Shown here: positions 26,154 through 35,779 of the stretch, piece by piece
Layout: each line of letters starts with the position of its first letter
Numbering within the stretch: the first letter of the stretch is position 1
Assembly (NCBI GenBank): GCA_009693255.1
Contig: SHXQ01000002.1
Location: forward strand, 1-64,000
Length of the DNA stretch: 64,000 bases
DNA from: Methylotenera sp.
GTDB taxonomy: Bacteria; Pseudomonadota; Gammaproteobacteria; Burkholderiales; Methylophilaceae
Reading direction: 5' to 3'
Notes under the pieces: generated by a model
Databases searched by the model: none
Seen by the model: only the letters and a program-made list of their open reading frames with translations
What the model was told of the DNA's origin: nothing
Made by a program: the position numbers and the translations under genes

Positions 26154-26456
26154 ATGGAATTAATACTATTGCTGATACTGATTGCACTCGCTTGGTTTTG
26201 GCTAGACAGCATGGATAAGCGAGAAAGAGCCATTTTACTAGGCAGTGAACTGGCCGCGCGCTTCAACTTACAATTGCTGGATGAAACTGTTGCCTGTAGC
26301 AAGCTATGGCTTGCACGCAACAGTCGTGGACAGGTGCACTTTCTGCGCACTTACGAATTTGAGGTAAGCGCTAGTGGCGTAGAGCGCTTGAATTGTCATC
26401 TCATACTACTCGGTAATCAACTCGGTAGTTGGCACATTCCACCTTACCAACAATAA
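26154..26456 (+). CDS. DUF3301-type small membrane protein
   Basis: A 100-residue protein with one N-terminal membrane helix (LILLLILIALAWFWLDSM) followed by a soluble domain with AILLGSELAARFNLQLLDET and RTYEFEVSASGVERLNCHL. This layout and the RR.Y.FE.S..G..R pattern match the DUF3301 family, conserved in beta- and gammaproteobacteria and of unknown function. It ends one base before the stop codon of the convergent barrel gene. Confidence 0.85.
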   Translation: MELILLLILIALAWFWLDSMDKRERAILLGSELAARFNLQLLDETVACSKLWLARNSRGQVHFLRTYEFEVSASGVERLNCHLILLGNQLGSWHIPPYQQ

Positions 26457-26457
26457 T

Positions 26458-27195
26458 TCAAAACTCGTACTCAAGCTGCATCCTGACAGTATTATTGGGT
26501 GCTGCCTCACTCACTCCCAATAACCATGCTGCGTTGTATTTAACCGCCCGCTTATTGCCTAGCGCTAATTTACCAAATACAGCTGGTCCAAAACGGTGAT
26601 TTTGCATACTTGAATTATCCCAGTGATTCCATTCGCCCATTTCGCCAAAGCCCTGCGCACCGAATTCCAATGCTGCCTTCATGCGATATTTTACTTGCCA
26701 TTGATAGCCCATTTCCGTGTTGTAATGGTCGTCAGCATCCTTAGGGCCAAACTTTCGCTCAAACAGCACGTTACCGTTCAATTGCAGCTTGCCGAACTCA
26801 GTCTGAAATAATGGGCCAATCTTAAACTCCCAAGGCTCTTGGCCATTATTTAGCGGCGCCTCAAGCTCTACAATCAAGCCCAGATCAGCCACATATTTTC
26901 CAGTTTCGGTGAGTTGAAATTTATTCTCCCATTCGGCCAATGCCAAACCATCGCCGGCCTGACGCTCAGACTTTAAATAAAGCTCAGTAAACCAATATTC
27001 GGTTGCCCCGTAGCCAAAGCCAAGAGAACTGACTGTCTTGCGCGTTCCGTCTTGCTGTTTAGCCGTACCAAACTTAAAGTCAATTTCTTTTTCACCTAGC
27101 TCTACTGTAGGGCTGTACATATAATCAGCGGGGCCTGCCATCGCGCTGCCAAACGATAGTGCGCTAAGACAAAGAATAAGTTGTTGAACCTTCAT
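26458..27195 (-). CDS. Outer-membrane beta-barrel-like protein of the iron operon
   Basis: A 245-residue protein with a clear signal peptide (MKVQQLILCLSALSFGSAMA) and alternating polar/aromatic strands ending in RMQLEYEF, the terminal aromatic of an outer-membrane barrel. I do not recognise a named family. It starts one base after the stop codon of the FTR1 permease gene, so it is almost certainly the third gene of that operon. A role as an outer-membrane component for iron (or another metal) entry is an inference from context only. Confidence 0.82.
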   Translation of the reverse strand: MKVQQLILCLSALSFGSAMAGPADYMYSPTVELGEKEIDFKFGTAKQQDGTRKTVSSLGFGYGATEYWFTELYLKSERQAGDGLALAEWENKFQLTETGKYVADLGLIVELEAPLNNGQEPWEFKIGPLFQTEFGKLQLNGNVLFERKFGPKDADDHYNTEMGYQWQVKYRMKAALEFGAQGFGEMGEWNHWDNSSMQNHRFGPAVFGKLALGNKRAVKYNAAWLLGVSEAAPNNTVRMQLEYEF

Positions 27196-27196
27196 G

Positions 27197-28030
27197 CTAA
27201 ATAACTCCTGATATTTGATTTTTGTTACGGGATTTCCCCGATAATTTCATGCCTATGCCTATGCTAATAAGCACGCTAATGTAGAAAACAATCTGCATCC
27301 CGGCGGGGCGAGCGTCGTAGCCAATTAAACTATGCAACAGCATTCCAGCGATGCCATTTTCTGGAAGCAGCGCTGAGCTATCCCACAATGGCGATGCCAG
27401 GCTAGGCAATAAGTCGGCTTGCACTAAAAATTTTGCTGCGGTTGAGGCCATCCCTGCGGCCAGTAGAAGCACCAAGGCACTTGTGGCAGTAAAGAACCAG
27501 CGCATAGGCACACGCAACAACCCTGCATAGATCGTATATCCAACAACAACCCCAGCAATGGCACCCATCACCCCGCCAGTCAGCATTCCACCAATGCCAC
27601 CGCCTTCTGATGCCGCAATCCCATAAAGGAATAAAACCGTTTCAGAGCCTTCACGCAGCACCGCCAAACCTACCACAACCAGCAAGATAGAGCATTCACT
27701 GCGTCCCTCTCGGATATTCGCACCAACACTATGGGCATGCGCGGCTAACTCCACACCATGAGAAGCCATCCAGATGTTGTGCCAAGCCAGCATCAATACG
27801 GCAACACCTAACACCATCGCGTTAAATATTTCTTGCCCAACACCGCTTGCTAGTGAAGCTAACGTGTCAGTGGATGCCGCCACGAATCCTGAGCCTACCA
27901 AACCAAACAGCAAACCTGCAAGCAACCAAGCTGTACGATTAGGCACATCTCGTGTTGCGGCAGCTACGATGCCAATAATAATAGCCGCCTCAAGCACCTC
28001 TCTAAAAACTATAATTGCAGTTCCAAACAT
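27197..28030 (-). CDS. FTR1-family iron permease
   Basis: Inner-membrane iron permease of 277 residues with seven predicted helices. Both REXXE iron-binding motifs of the FTR1/EfeU family are visible: REVLE at residues 10-14 and REGSE at 126-130. In related systems Fe(II) is oxidised by a partner and passed through the permease. Here the upstream gene encodes a small cupredoxin-like protein and the downstream gene an outer-membrane-like barrel, instead of the full EfeO/EfeB set. Confidence 0.93.
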   Translation of the reverse strand: MFGTAIIVFREVLEAAIIIGIVAAATRDVPNRTAWLLAGLLFGLVGSGFVAASTDTLASLASGVGQEIFNAMVLGVAVLMLAWHNIWMASHGVELAAHAHSVGANIREGRSECSILLVVVGLAVLREGSETVLFLYGIAASEGGGIGGMLTGGVMGAIAGVVVGYTIYAGLLRVPMRWFFTATSALVLLLAAGMASTAAKFLVQADLLPSLASPLWDSSALLPENGIAGMLLHSLIGYDARPAGMQIVFYISVLISIGIGMKLSGKSRNKNQISGVI

Positions 28031-28059
28031 ACTAACTCCTGATTGACTTAAGCCCGGGC

Positions 28060-28377
28060 TTACTTGACAATAATCACACCTTTAGCGGTCGCTTCGTTGA
28101 ATTCGCCAAAAAATGGATAACTGCCAGCCTTTAACGGTCCGATATAAATCGTCGCTTTGCTATTTCCGGCAATTACCTTTTCACGATTCAGTGGATGACT
28201 TTCAAATTCTTCTGCGGTGGCATCTTGGTTGTCAATTAGCAGTTTTATTTTCTGCCCTGCCGGAATTGTTAATTCAGCAGGCTGAAAGCGATGTTCTTTA
28301 ATGATTAATGTGTAATCAGCATCAGCCGCTGTTGCCAGCAGAGGAAGTAGTAGCAAGATAAAATAAAGATTTTTCAT
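28060..28377 (-). CDS. Periplasmic cupredoxin-like protein
   Basis: A 105-residue protein with signal peptide MKNLYFILLLLPLLATA and a cupredoxin fold: LIIKEHRFQPAELTIPAGQK, then ESHPLN, and the C-terminal strands AGSYPFFGEFNEATAKGVII. It resembles the small cupredoxin domain found with FTR1 permeases (EfeO N-domain type). The complete set of type-1 copper ligands (His, Cys, His, Met) is not seen: no cysteine is in the mature part, so it may bind copper or iron differently. The start at 28377 is chosen because longer frames precede the signal peptide. First gene of the iron operon. Confidence 0.87.
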   Translation of the reverse strand: MKNLYFILLLLPLLATAADADYTLIIKEHRFQPAELTIPAGQKIKLLIDNQDATAEEFESHPLNREKVIAGNSKATIYIGPLKAGSYPFFGEFNEATAKGVIIVK

Positions 28378-28401
28378 AGGATATATTTTTAAATTAAGAT
28401 T

Positions 28402-28420
28402 GTTAATGATAATCACTCTT
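28402..28420 (-). promoter_or_regulatory. Fur-box-like site upstream of the iron operon
   Basis: GTTAATGATAATCACTCTT matches 15 of 19 positions of the Fur consensus GATAATGATAATCATTATC. It lies about 25 bases before the cupredoxin start codon, as expected for iron repression of the cupredoxin-FTR1-barrel operon. Confidence 0.7.
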
Positions 28421-28477
28421 ATTTGCAATTGCAATAAGTTTTTTAATATATTTATTTCTAAATGTTAAAATGTAGTT

Positions 28478-29386
28478 ATGAAAAATAATCAAGACAGCCT
28501 ACAACGCTTTGTATTTGAAAGCTCGCCGGTGCGCGGCAACCTTGTTAATCTGACGCAAACGTTACAGCAAGCCCTTAATAAACAAAATCTTGCTACAGGA
28601 CTAAGAAAGTCACTGGGTGAACTTATGGTCGCTAGCACCCTCCTCGCTGCCACGCTAAAAATTAATGGCGCATTGGTTTTGCAAATCCAAAGTAAAGGTG
28701 CATTAAAACTGTTAGTTGTAGAATGCAGTTCGGGCGCTGGCACTGCCCTGAAGATACGCGCTACTGCCAAATGGAGCGGCGAGATTAAGGATCAGCAATC
28801 CATGTTTGATTTAATTGAACATGGCCAATTTATCATTACTCTAGATCCTAAAGATGGTGGCCAAGCCTATCAAGGCATTGTGCCACTAGAGGGGGATAGC
28901 ATCAGCGCCATACTTGAAAACTATATGCTGCGATCAGAACAGATTGACACCAAAATCTACTTATATTGTGACGGAGAATCTGCCGCCGGCATGTTAATTC
29001 AAAAACTACCTGACACCATGAACCAAATGACACAAGCACAAGATGCCGACCTATGGAACCGTGTTGGTCATTTGGCAAGCACAGTGACAGATGATGAGCT
29101 ATTGCATTTACCGACAGAAACCTTACTCACGCGACTATTCGTTGAGGAAAATGTCCGCCTTTTTGAAGCCACGGACACGCAATTCTATTGTAGTTGTACA
29201 CACGAAAGCGTAGCCAATATGCTGCGGATGCTAGGTCATGATGAATTAACTGGCATTATTGAAGAACGTGGCATTATTGAAGTGAATTGTGATTTTTGTA
29301 ACGCACTTTATACGTTTGATAAAGTCGATGCCGCGCAATTGCTAGCGACTGAAACACTAATCCCTAGCAATCCAAAAGTACATTGA
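28478..29386 (+). CDS. hslO: Redox-regulated chaperone Hsp33
   Basis: Cytosolic holdase activated by oxidation. The 302-residue protein has the family N-terminal domain (RGNLVNLTQTLQQAL, GELMVASTLLAATLK) and the zinc redox switch at the C terminus: C238 and C240 (CSC), C271 and C274 (CDFC), a CXC-X30-CXXC arrangement. All four cysteines are intact. It diverges from the iron operon and converges on the TrmH-family gene with only one base between their ends. Confidence 0.96.
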   Translation: MKNNQDSLQRFVFESSPVRGNLVNLTQTLQQALNKQNLATGLRKSLGELMVASTLLAATLKINGALVLQIQSKGALKLLVVECSSGAGTALKIRATAKWSGEIKDQQSMFDLIEHGQFIITLDPKDGGQAYQGIVPLEGDSISAILENYMLRSEQIDTKIYLYCDGESAAGMLIQKLPDTMNQMTQAQDADLWNRVGHLASTVTDDELLHLPTETLLTRLFVEENVRLFEATDTQFYCSCTHESVANMLRMLGHDELTGIIEERGIIEVNCDFCNALYTFDKVDAAQLLATETLIPSNPKVH

Positions 29387-29387
29387 A

Positions 29388-30173
29388 TTAGCCGGTTTGT
29401 CGTTTACGCTCAAACAAGCACACCGCTGCGGCAGCGCCGGCATTAAGTGATTCAACCGCACCAAGCTTACTTTTAGCCATAGGAATAGTAATACTTTTAG
29501 TGGCGGCAGTAATGGTTTTCTGACGCAGACCCGCGCCTTCATTGCCAATGACGAATGCCGTTGCTTGTGTTAAATCTTGTGCATACAAGGATTCGCCAAC
29601 CATGGCAGTGGCATAACTATGCCCATTAAAATTGGCTAGTTCGGCAATTAAATCAGCACGCGCGACCACGGGTAAGACAAATTGCGCGCCCTGCCCGCCA
29701 CGCAAGGATTTTGGCGACCAAGCGTCAGTGCAACTGCTGCTTAAATAAACCACCGCAACGCCGCTGGCAGCGGCAGTGCGTAATAGGCTACCTAAATTAC
29801 CCGGATCTTGAATGTCTTCCAACATCAATACAAAGTTTGGGTTTTCTGGCACGCTTATTTGTGGGATTTTTACCAAAGCAAGTATGCCAGTAGCACTTGC
29901 TACCGGCGTTAGCTCGGCAAACATCAATGTTGGCAACATCATGGTAGAAACATGCTCTAGCGCTTGAATTAAGCCAGTAGCTTCTACACTGCTTTGCCCC
30001 TCAGGAATAATGACCATGATCGGCTCACCAATAGCCGTCATATAAGCCTCGATAAGGTGCACGCCATCCAACAATGTTTGACCTTCACTACGGCGCTCAC
30101 GGGCATTATCCGCCAACTTTTTAAGGTGCTTAAACACTGGATTATCACGAGAAACGATATGTTTAAAAGACAT
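29388..30173 (-). CDS. TrmH/SpoU-family RNA 2'-O-methyltransferase
   Basis: A 261-residue SPOUT methyltransferase. The N-terminal part (IVSRDNPVFKHLKKLADNAR near residue 6) is the RNA-binding region of the RsmB/YsgA-like TrmH branch. The three SPOUT motifs are LEDIQDPGNLGSLLRTAAA near 120-138, FVIGNEGAGLRQKT near 200 and GAVESLNAGAAAAVCLFE near 235. Exact target (tRNA or 23S rRNA) cannot be told; it is distinct from rlmB at 1844-2596. Confidence 0.9.
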   Translation of the reverse strand: MSFKHIVSRDNPVFKHLKKLADNARERRSEGQTLLDGVHLIEAYMTAIGEPIMVIIPEGQSSVEATGLIQALEHVSTMMLPTLMFAELTPVASATGILALVKIPQISVPENPNFVLMLEDIQDPGNLGSLLRTAAASGVAVVYLSSSCTDAWSPKSLRGGQGAQFVLPVVARADLIAELANFNGHSYATAMVGESLYAQDLTQATAFVIGNEGAGLRQKTITAATKSITIPMAKSKLGAVESLNAGAAAAVCLFERKRQTG

Positions 30174-30268
30174 GGGGGTTGTTTACCATTAAAACGCCGT
30201 TTAACCGATATCCGTTTGAGATGCGACTATGCTACGCCTATCAAACGAATGTCGAGGCTAATTATTGA

Positions 30269-31501
30269 TTACTGCCTATTCTTTAGATTTGCCGCAATAC
30301 GCAATCTTAAAGCATTCAGTTTAATAAAGCCGCCTGCATCTTTTTGGTCGTAGGCACCTTTATCATCTTCAAAAGTTGCAATAGTAGAATCAAACAGCGA
30401 GTTAGTATTACTGTCGCGCCCAGTGATAATCACATTGCCCTTATAGAGCTTAACGCGTACCCAGCCATTCACCACCGTTTGTGTATGATCGATGAGCGTC
30501 TGAATGGCAATACGCTCCGGACTCCACCAATAACCGTTATAAATCATGCTGGCATAACGTGGCATTAAGTCATCTTTTAAGTGTGCCACTTCACGGTCTA
30601 AGGTAATTGATTCAATAGCACGATGCGCTTTGAGCATAATCGTGCCGCCTGGTGTTTCATAGCAGCCGCGTGACTTCATGCCGACATAGCGGTTTTCCAC
30701 CAAATCTAAGCGGCCAATACCGTGTTTACCACCAATTCTATTTAAATGTGCCAATAGCTCATGTGGCTTCATTGCTTTGCCATTTAAACTGACGGGATCA
30801 CCATTCACATACTCAATGTCTAAATATTCAGCCGCATCAGGCGCCTTTTCTGGACTAACACTCCAACGCCACATCGACTCCTCAGCCTCAGCGGCTGGGT
30901 TTTCTAAATGACGACCTTCATATGAAATATGCAGCAAATTAGCATCCATGCTATACGGGCTACCTCCTTGCTTGTGCTTCATATCGACTGGTATGCCGTG
31001 CGTTTCAGCATAAGCCATCAACTTTTCACGGCTTAATAAATCCCACTCACGCCACGGTGCAATAATTTGAATGTTAGGGTTTAAAGCGTAAGCACCTAAC
31101 TCAAAGCGGACTTGGTCGTTACCTTTACCAGTGGCGCCATGTGAAATAGCATCGGCATTGGTTTCACGGGCAATTTCAATTAAACGTTTAGCAATTAACG
31201 GACGTGCAATTGAGGTGCCTAATAAGTATTCGCCTTCATACACAGTATTGGCGTGGAACATTGGAAACACAAAGTCACGTACAAATTCTTCACGCACATC
31301 ATCAATATAAATTTCTTTGACACCCGCCGCCTTGGCTTTTGCCCGCGCCGGCTCTAACTCTTCACCTTGACCTAAGTCCGCAGTAAAAGTAACAATTTCA
31401 CATTGGTATTCATCTTGTAGCCACTTCAAAATAACCGATGTGTCTAGGCCGCCAGAATAGGCTAACACGACCTTCTTAATCTCTTTTTTAACAGTACTCA
31501 T
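30269..31501 (-). CDS. argG: Argininosuccinate synthase
   Basis: Joins citrulline and aspartate using ATP in arginine synthesis. The 410-residue protein has the PP-loop [17 protein letters not shown] near residue 13, [20 protein letters not shown] near 115, and [26 protein letters not shown]-type blocks near 175. It lies 3 bases after argF on the same strand in an argD-argF-argG cluster. Confidence 0.97.
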   Translation of the reverse strand: MSTVKKEIKKVVLAYSGGLDTSVILKWLQDEYQCEIVTFTADLGQGEELEPARAKAKAAGVKEIYIDDVREEFVRDFVFPMFHANTVYEGEYLLGTSIARPLIAKRLIEIARETNADAISHGATGKGNDQVRFELGAYALNPNIQIIAPWREWDLLSREKLMAYAETHGIPVDMKHKQGGSPYSMDANLLHISYEGRHLENPAAEAEESMWRWSVSPEKAPDAAEYLDIEYVNGDPVSLNGKAMKPHELLAHLNRIGGKHGIGRLDLVENRYVGMKSRGCYETPGGTIMLKAHRAIESITLDREVAHLKDDLMPRYASMIYNGYWWSPERIAIQTLIDHTQTVVNGWVRVKLYKGNVIITGRDSNTNSLFDSTIATFEDDKGAYDQKDAGGFIKLNALRLRIAANLKNRQ

Positions 31502-31504
31502 TGC

Positions 31505-32419
31505 TTAAACTTTTCCTAATAATAAATATTCCATTAATGCTTTTTGCACATGTAGACGGTTTTCTGCTTCGTCCCACACCACTGACTGACTGCCATCAAT
31601 GACATCTGCCGACACTTCTTCACCGCGATGTGCTGGCAAGCAATGCATAAAGAGTGCATCTTTAGCTGCTATGCGCATCATATCGCTATCCACTTGCCAG
31701 TCGGCAAAATCACGTAAACGCTCTTCATTTTCCGCTTCAAAACCCATGCTCGTCCAAACATCCGTGGTGACCAAGTGAGCGTCACGCGCCGCATCCATCG
31801 GGTCAGAAAACACTTCAAAATGGTCATTGCCATACAAATTGGCGCGCTCAGGCTCTACTTCATAGCCCGGCGGGGTTGAAACATGCACATTAAAATTCAA
31901 CACTTCAGCCGCTTGCAGCCAAGTATTGCAGACGTTGTTGCTGTCCCCTATCCAAGCCACTGTCTTACCTTGAATACTGCCGCGATGCTCAATAAATGTA
32001 AAAATATCCGCCAAAATTTGGCAGGGGTGATATTCATTAGTTAGCCCATTAATCACAGGTACGCGAGAATTAGCCGCAAAGCGCTCAATAATTTCTTGCT
32101 CAAAAGTGCGTATCATCACCACGTCACTCATACGCGAAATCACTTGTGCAGCATCCTCTACTGGCTCACCACGGCCTAGCTGAGAATCACGCGTATTCAA
32201 ATAAATAGCCGAGCCACCTAACTGTTGCATACCCGCCTCAAATGACAAGCGAGTGCGGGTGCTGGCTTTTTCAAAAATCATCACCAAAGTACGGTCTTGT
32301 AGCGGCCAATATTGTTGATACGCCTTAAATTGGCTTTTAATTATTCGTGTACGCTCAAACACATATTCGAGCTCTTCACGATTCAAGTCGTTAAATTGTA
32401 GAAAATGTTTTATTGCCAT
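31505..32419 (-). CDS. argF: Ornithine carbamoyltransferase
   Basis: Forms citrulline from ornithine and carbamoyl phosphate. The 304-residue protein has the carbamoyl-phosphate motif STRTRLSFE near residue 55, the ornithine-side motif HPCQILAD near 130 and HCLPAHRGEEVSADV near 260, where HCLP carries the active-site cysteine. It is the second gene of the arginine cluster; a 75-base gap separates it from argD. Confidence 0.97.
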   Translation of the reverse strand: MAIKHFLQFNDLNREELEYVFERTRIIKSQFKAYQQYWPLQDRTLVMIFEKASTRTRLSFEAGMQQLGGSAIYLNTRDSQLGRGEPVEDAAQVISRMSDVVMIRTFEQEIIERFAANSRVPVINGLTNEYHPCQILADIFTFIEHRGSIQGKTVAWIGDSNNVCNTWLQAAEVLNFNVHVSTPPGYEVEPERANLYGNDHFEVFSDPMDAARDAHLVTTDVWTSMGFEAENEERLRDFADWQVDSDMMRIAAKDALFMHCLPAHRGEEVSADVIDGSQSVVWDEAENRLHVQKALMEYLLLGKV

Positions 32420-32493
32420 AATATTTACCGCATTGATTCCAATGACTTTCAGTAGGTTACTTTAATCTAAATTGATTATATAGCGGGATGTAA

Positions 32494-33675
32494 CTAACTG
32501 TTTAAGAAAGTTTTAATGATTACAGCCAACCGCTGCACCAACTCTTTAGCCTCATTCTCATTCATGACCAATGGTGGTAATAAGCGCACCACATTATCCG
32601 CGGTCACGTTAATCAACAGTTTGGCCGCTAAGGCTATTTTCACCAAATCTCCACAAGGGCGATCTAACTCAATGCCTATCATTAAACCGGCATTACGCAC
32701 TGCAGTCACACCTGGGGTATTTTTAAATTCAGCCGCAAATTCAGAACGAATTAGATTGCCTATTTTTTCGGCATTTTGGCATAAGCCTTCTTCTTCTATT
32801 GCGTTAAGTGTAGCCAGCCCAGCCGCGCAAGCTAATGGGTTGCCGCCAAAGGTTGAGCCATGTTTACCGTAAGTAAAAACTTCCGCCGCTTTACCCCGTG
32901 CAACACAAGCGCCTATCGGCACGCCAGAGCCCAAGCCTTTAGCTAAGCTCATCACATCTGGCTTGATATGGCTATGCTGAAAAGAAAACCAAGTACCGGT
33001 ACGCGCGATGCCGGTTTGCACTTCATCCAGCATTAATAACCAACCATGCGCATCGCAAATTTGACGCATGGCCTCTAAATAGGCGCTCGCCTGTTTGGGA
33101 ATGTTAATACCACCCTCACCCTGCACCGGCTCAACCAAAATAGCGACTACGTTAGCATTGTGTTTCGCAACTTGTTTAACGGCTTCAATATCATCATAAG
33201 GCACCCGAATAAATCCACTGACCAATGGCTCAAAGCCTGCCTGCACCTTACGGTTGCCAGTGGCGGAAAGCGTTGCCATGGTGCGGCCATGAAAGGACTG
33301 ATCCATGACAATAATTTCAGGATTATCAATACCCTTATTGTGACCATACAAACGCGCCAGCTTGATACTGGCTTCGTTAGCTTCGCATCCTGAGTTGCAA
33401 AAAAATACTTTATCCATGCCTGAAATTTCGCACAGTTTATCGGCTAAAGTCGCTTGCTCAGCAATATGATAATAATTAGAGACATGAATAAGTTTAGCCA
33501 CTTGATCGCTAAGCGCTTTCACCAACTTAGGGTGCGCATGACCTAGACCATTCACTGCCACACCAGCAAGTGCATCTAGATATTTATCGCCGTTAGCATC
33601 CCATAACCATACGCCATCACCTTTAATAAAGGTGACGGGCTGACGCATATAGGTATTCATTAAATGATCTGACAT
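32494..33675 (-). CDS. argD: Acetylornithine aminotransferase
   Basis: PLP enzyme that makes N-acetylornithine in arginine synthesis; family members may also act in the lysine pathway. The 393-residue product (from ATG 33675, with AAAGAG upstream) has the cofactor block VFFCNSGCEANEASIKLAR near residue 95, SFHGRTMATLSATG near 135, LLMLDEVQTGIARTG near 220 and the Schiff-base lysine in MSLAKGLGSGVPIGAC near 250. The frame also opens further upstream at 33708, but the ribosome-binding site favours 33675. Confidence 0.95.
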   Translation of the reverse strand: MSDHLMNTYMRQPVTFIKGDGVWLWDANGDKYLDALAGVAVNGLGHAHPKLVKALSDQVAKLIHVSNYYHIAEQATLADKLCEISGMDKVFFCNSGCEANEASIKLARLYGHNKGIDNPEIIVMDQSFHGRTMATLSATGNRKVQAGFEPLVSGFIRVPYDDIEAVKQVAKHNANVVAILVEPVQGEGGINIPKQASAYLEAMRQICDAHGWLLMLDEVQTGIARTGTWFSFQHSHIKPDVMSLAKGLGSGVPIGACVARGKAAEVFTYGKHGSTFGGNPLACAAGLATLNAIEEEGLCQNAEKIGNLIRSEFAAEFKNTPGVTAVRNAGLMIGIELDRPCGDLVKIALAAKLLINVTADNVVRLLPPLVMNENEAKELVQRLAVIIKTFLNS

Positions 33676-33717
33676 AACGCTCTTTAATAACAAATTAAAT
33701 TTCACCACAATAATAGA

Positions 33718-33741
33718 AAACGGCGACTAATGCCGCCGTTT
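33718..33741 (-). promoter_or_regulatory. Hairpin in the argD leader region
   Basis: Eight-base arms AAACGGCG and CGCCGTTT (33718-33725, 33734-33741) with an 8-base loop, followed on the minus strand by TTTTCTATTATT. It could terminate an upstream minus-strand transcript or form an attenuator before argD, 43 bases away. Confidence 0.35.
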
Positions 33742-33928
33742 GAGACTGATCCTGGTCAATTGATCATGCAGCGCGTGCCTAAATTTACACCAGCAGACAA
33801 AGGACGAAAAGAGGACTAGTTATTATTTATATATTATCAATCACACAATATATGTGAGATTATCTGAAAACACCTTAATTGGCAACCCTAGCACTCGCTC
33901 CAGCATTGAATAAACAGTAACTTATCGC

Positions 33929-34867
33929 ATGAAATTAATATTAAAAAAACTACCCGCGAAACTAGCCGGTGCTAGCCTACCTAATTTAGGCAGCTTATGG
34001 ATGTTGGTTGCCGCACTTGGTTTTGCCATTATGGCGGCACTAGTCAAGGTGAGCTCACAGAAGTTCAGCAGTGGCGAGCTGGTATTCTACCGTTCTATAT
34101 TTGGCTTAATGGTCATTTATTGGTATATCTTTAGTAAAAAACTACCCTTAGCCACACCAGTATTAATTAAACAATTGTCGCGCGCCTTAGTTGGTTTTAT
34201 TTCACTTGTGCTATTTTTTTATGCGATCGCCCATTTGCCTTTAGCGACGGCGATTACGCTCAACTACACTTCACCTCTGTTTTTAGCCGTTTTCACCCCA
34301 TTTTTACTGCACGAGAAGCCAAAAAAAGTATTATTTACTGGTCTGATTATCGGTTTTATCGGTATTAGCTTACTCCTTAAGCCGACTATAACTAGTGCAG
34401 ATTGGTTGGCTGGTAGCCTAGGTTTACTTTCTGGCATAGGTGCAGCACTAGCTTATGTGCAAGTAAAACAGCTAGGCAAAGTGAATGAGCCAGACTGGCG
34501 CACGGTATTTTATTTTACCCTAGTGTCTAGCGTAGGCGCAGGTCTGTGGATGCTGTTCGCGGCCCAAGACAGCAGTTCCAGTAGCGTTACTGCTATTCAC
34601 TTTGATCGCTTTCATGCCATTAGCTGGCAAGACTTACCTGTTTTATTGGGCTTGGGGTTTTTTGCCACCATTGCACAATTGGCGATGACGCGCGCCTATC
34701 GCACAGGCGATACGCTTGTCGTTGCCAGCTTAGCCTATGTCACGGTCTTGCTCTCAATCTTATTGGGGGTGATCTGCTGGCAGGAACATCTCAACCCAGG
34801 GGCCTGGATTGCGATTAGTTTGATTGTGCTAAGTGGCATCATCAGTCTACGCAGCGCGCAACCATAG
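33929..34867 (+). CDS. DMT-superfamily (EamA) permease
   Basis: A 312-residue membrane protein with about ten helices in two EamA repeats; the first starts near residue 23 (LGSLWMLVAALGFAIMAALV), the second near 155 (LAGSLGLLSGIGAALAYVQV). Typical blocks are AITLNYTSPLFLAVFTPFLL and the final EHLNPGAWIAISLIVLSGI. The substrate is unknown. It is a different subtype from the permease at 18093-19031. Confidence 0.9.
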   Translation: MKLILKKLPAKLAGASLPNLGSLWMLVAALGFAIMAALVKVSSQKFSSGELVFYRSIFGLMVIYWYIFSKKLPLATPVLIKQLSRALVGFISLVLFFYAIAHLPLATAITLNYTSPLFLAVFTPFLLHEKPKKVLFTGLIIGFIGISLLLKPTITSADWLAGSLGLLSGIGAALAYVQVKQLGKVNEPDWRTVFYFTLVSSVGAGLWMLFAAQDSSSSSVTAIHFDRFHAISWQDLPVLLGLGFFATIAQLAMTRAYRTGDTLVVASLAYVTVLLSILLGVICWQEHLNPGAWIAISLIVLSGIISLRSAQP

Positions 34868-34895
34868 CATTTACTAAGTTATCAATAAATATCTA

Positions 34896-35486
34896 CTACG
34901 GCTTTAAAATAAGGACTTCCTTAACGCCTTCAATAAGCAGTGTAATCTCAATGTCATTGCCGACTGGGCCGTTTGGCTGAGAGGCCCAACCAAAGCCGTA
35001 GTCAGAAGCCTTAATTGCTGTATGCGCCTCAAATCCTACCCGCTGACCACCCCATGGGTCAGAACCAAAACCAAGCACTTTAAAGGGGAATGAAATCTCT
35101 CTGGTGACGCCATGTAAAGTTAGATTTCCAGTAACTATGCCTTCATCATTGCTCATTGCTAACACTTTGCTACTGACAAAATCCATCCAGGTGTACTTGC
35201 CAACATCCAAATATTCTGCCTTATCACGAATATGTGTATCACGCTTGGCGTGGTTTGTATTGACACTCATCATGTTGATTTTGGCTTCCACACTGGACTT
35301 GGATAAGTCCGAGCGGTCAATCAGAATTTTTCCTTTAATGTCTGAAAAAGTACCGGTGGTTTTTGACACCACATGACGAATGGTAAAGCTAGCAAAGGTA
35401 TGGCTATTATCTATACCGTAGACTTCGCTATCGGCTAGCGCCGGAGAATTAACCAGAACAGCAAGTAATATAAGAAATCTCTTCAT
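34896..35486 (-). CDS. YceI-family periplasmic protein
   Basis: A 196-residue protein with a signal peptide (MKRFLILLAVLVNSPALA) and a YceI lipocalin-like domain that in relatives binds isoprenoid-type lipids. Family blocks are GIDNSHTFASFTIRHVVSKT near residue 25, DTHIRDKAEYLDVGKY near 83, GNLTLHGVTREISFPF near 118 and KASDYGFGW near 158. It appears monocistronic, with a normal ribosome-binding site (AGGTGTGA) before its start. Confidence 0.93.
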   Translation of the reverse strand: MKRFLILLAVLVNSPALADSEVYGIDNSHTFASFTIRHVVSKTTGTFSDIKGKILIDRSDLSKSSVEAKINMMSVNTNHAKRDTHIRDKAEYLDVGKYTWMDFVSSKVLAMSNDEGIVTGNLTLHGVTREISFPFKVLGFGSDPWGGQRVGFEAHTAIKASDYGFGWASQPNGPVGNDIEITLLIEGVKEVLILKP

Positions 35487-35744
35487 GTTTCACACCTCTT
35501 TTGTGGTGAGCTGGGTCCGATTTAGCTGACGGGAACTCCGCCTGAATTATGCGGCAATTTGCTTGCTAATGTAAAGCTTACTTCTTGAAATTAGACCACA
35601 GTTAAACCCGAATTTGTCTGTCGGTGGCGCCACTCAAGGCTGCTTAATGGTCTGTGCTGAAGCAGTCAAACGGCTAGGTATTTAATGGCACTACACAGTA
35701 AAAGTGATGCCTTAATTTAATCTGTTAAGTTCATAAAATATATG

Positions 35745-35773
35745 TTGAATAACCTAAAATTTAAGCGTATAAA
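35745..35773 (+). promoter_or_regulatory. Sigma-70-type promoter without a following gene
   Basis: TTGAAT (35745-35750), a 17-base spacer and TATAAA (35768-35773) make a near-consensus promoter facing right in a 478-base gap. The expected start point is near 35780. The downstream sequence ends in a strong terminator at 35936. Confidence 0.6.
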
Positions 35774-35779
35774 TTAATC

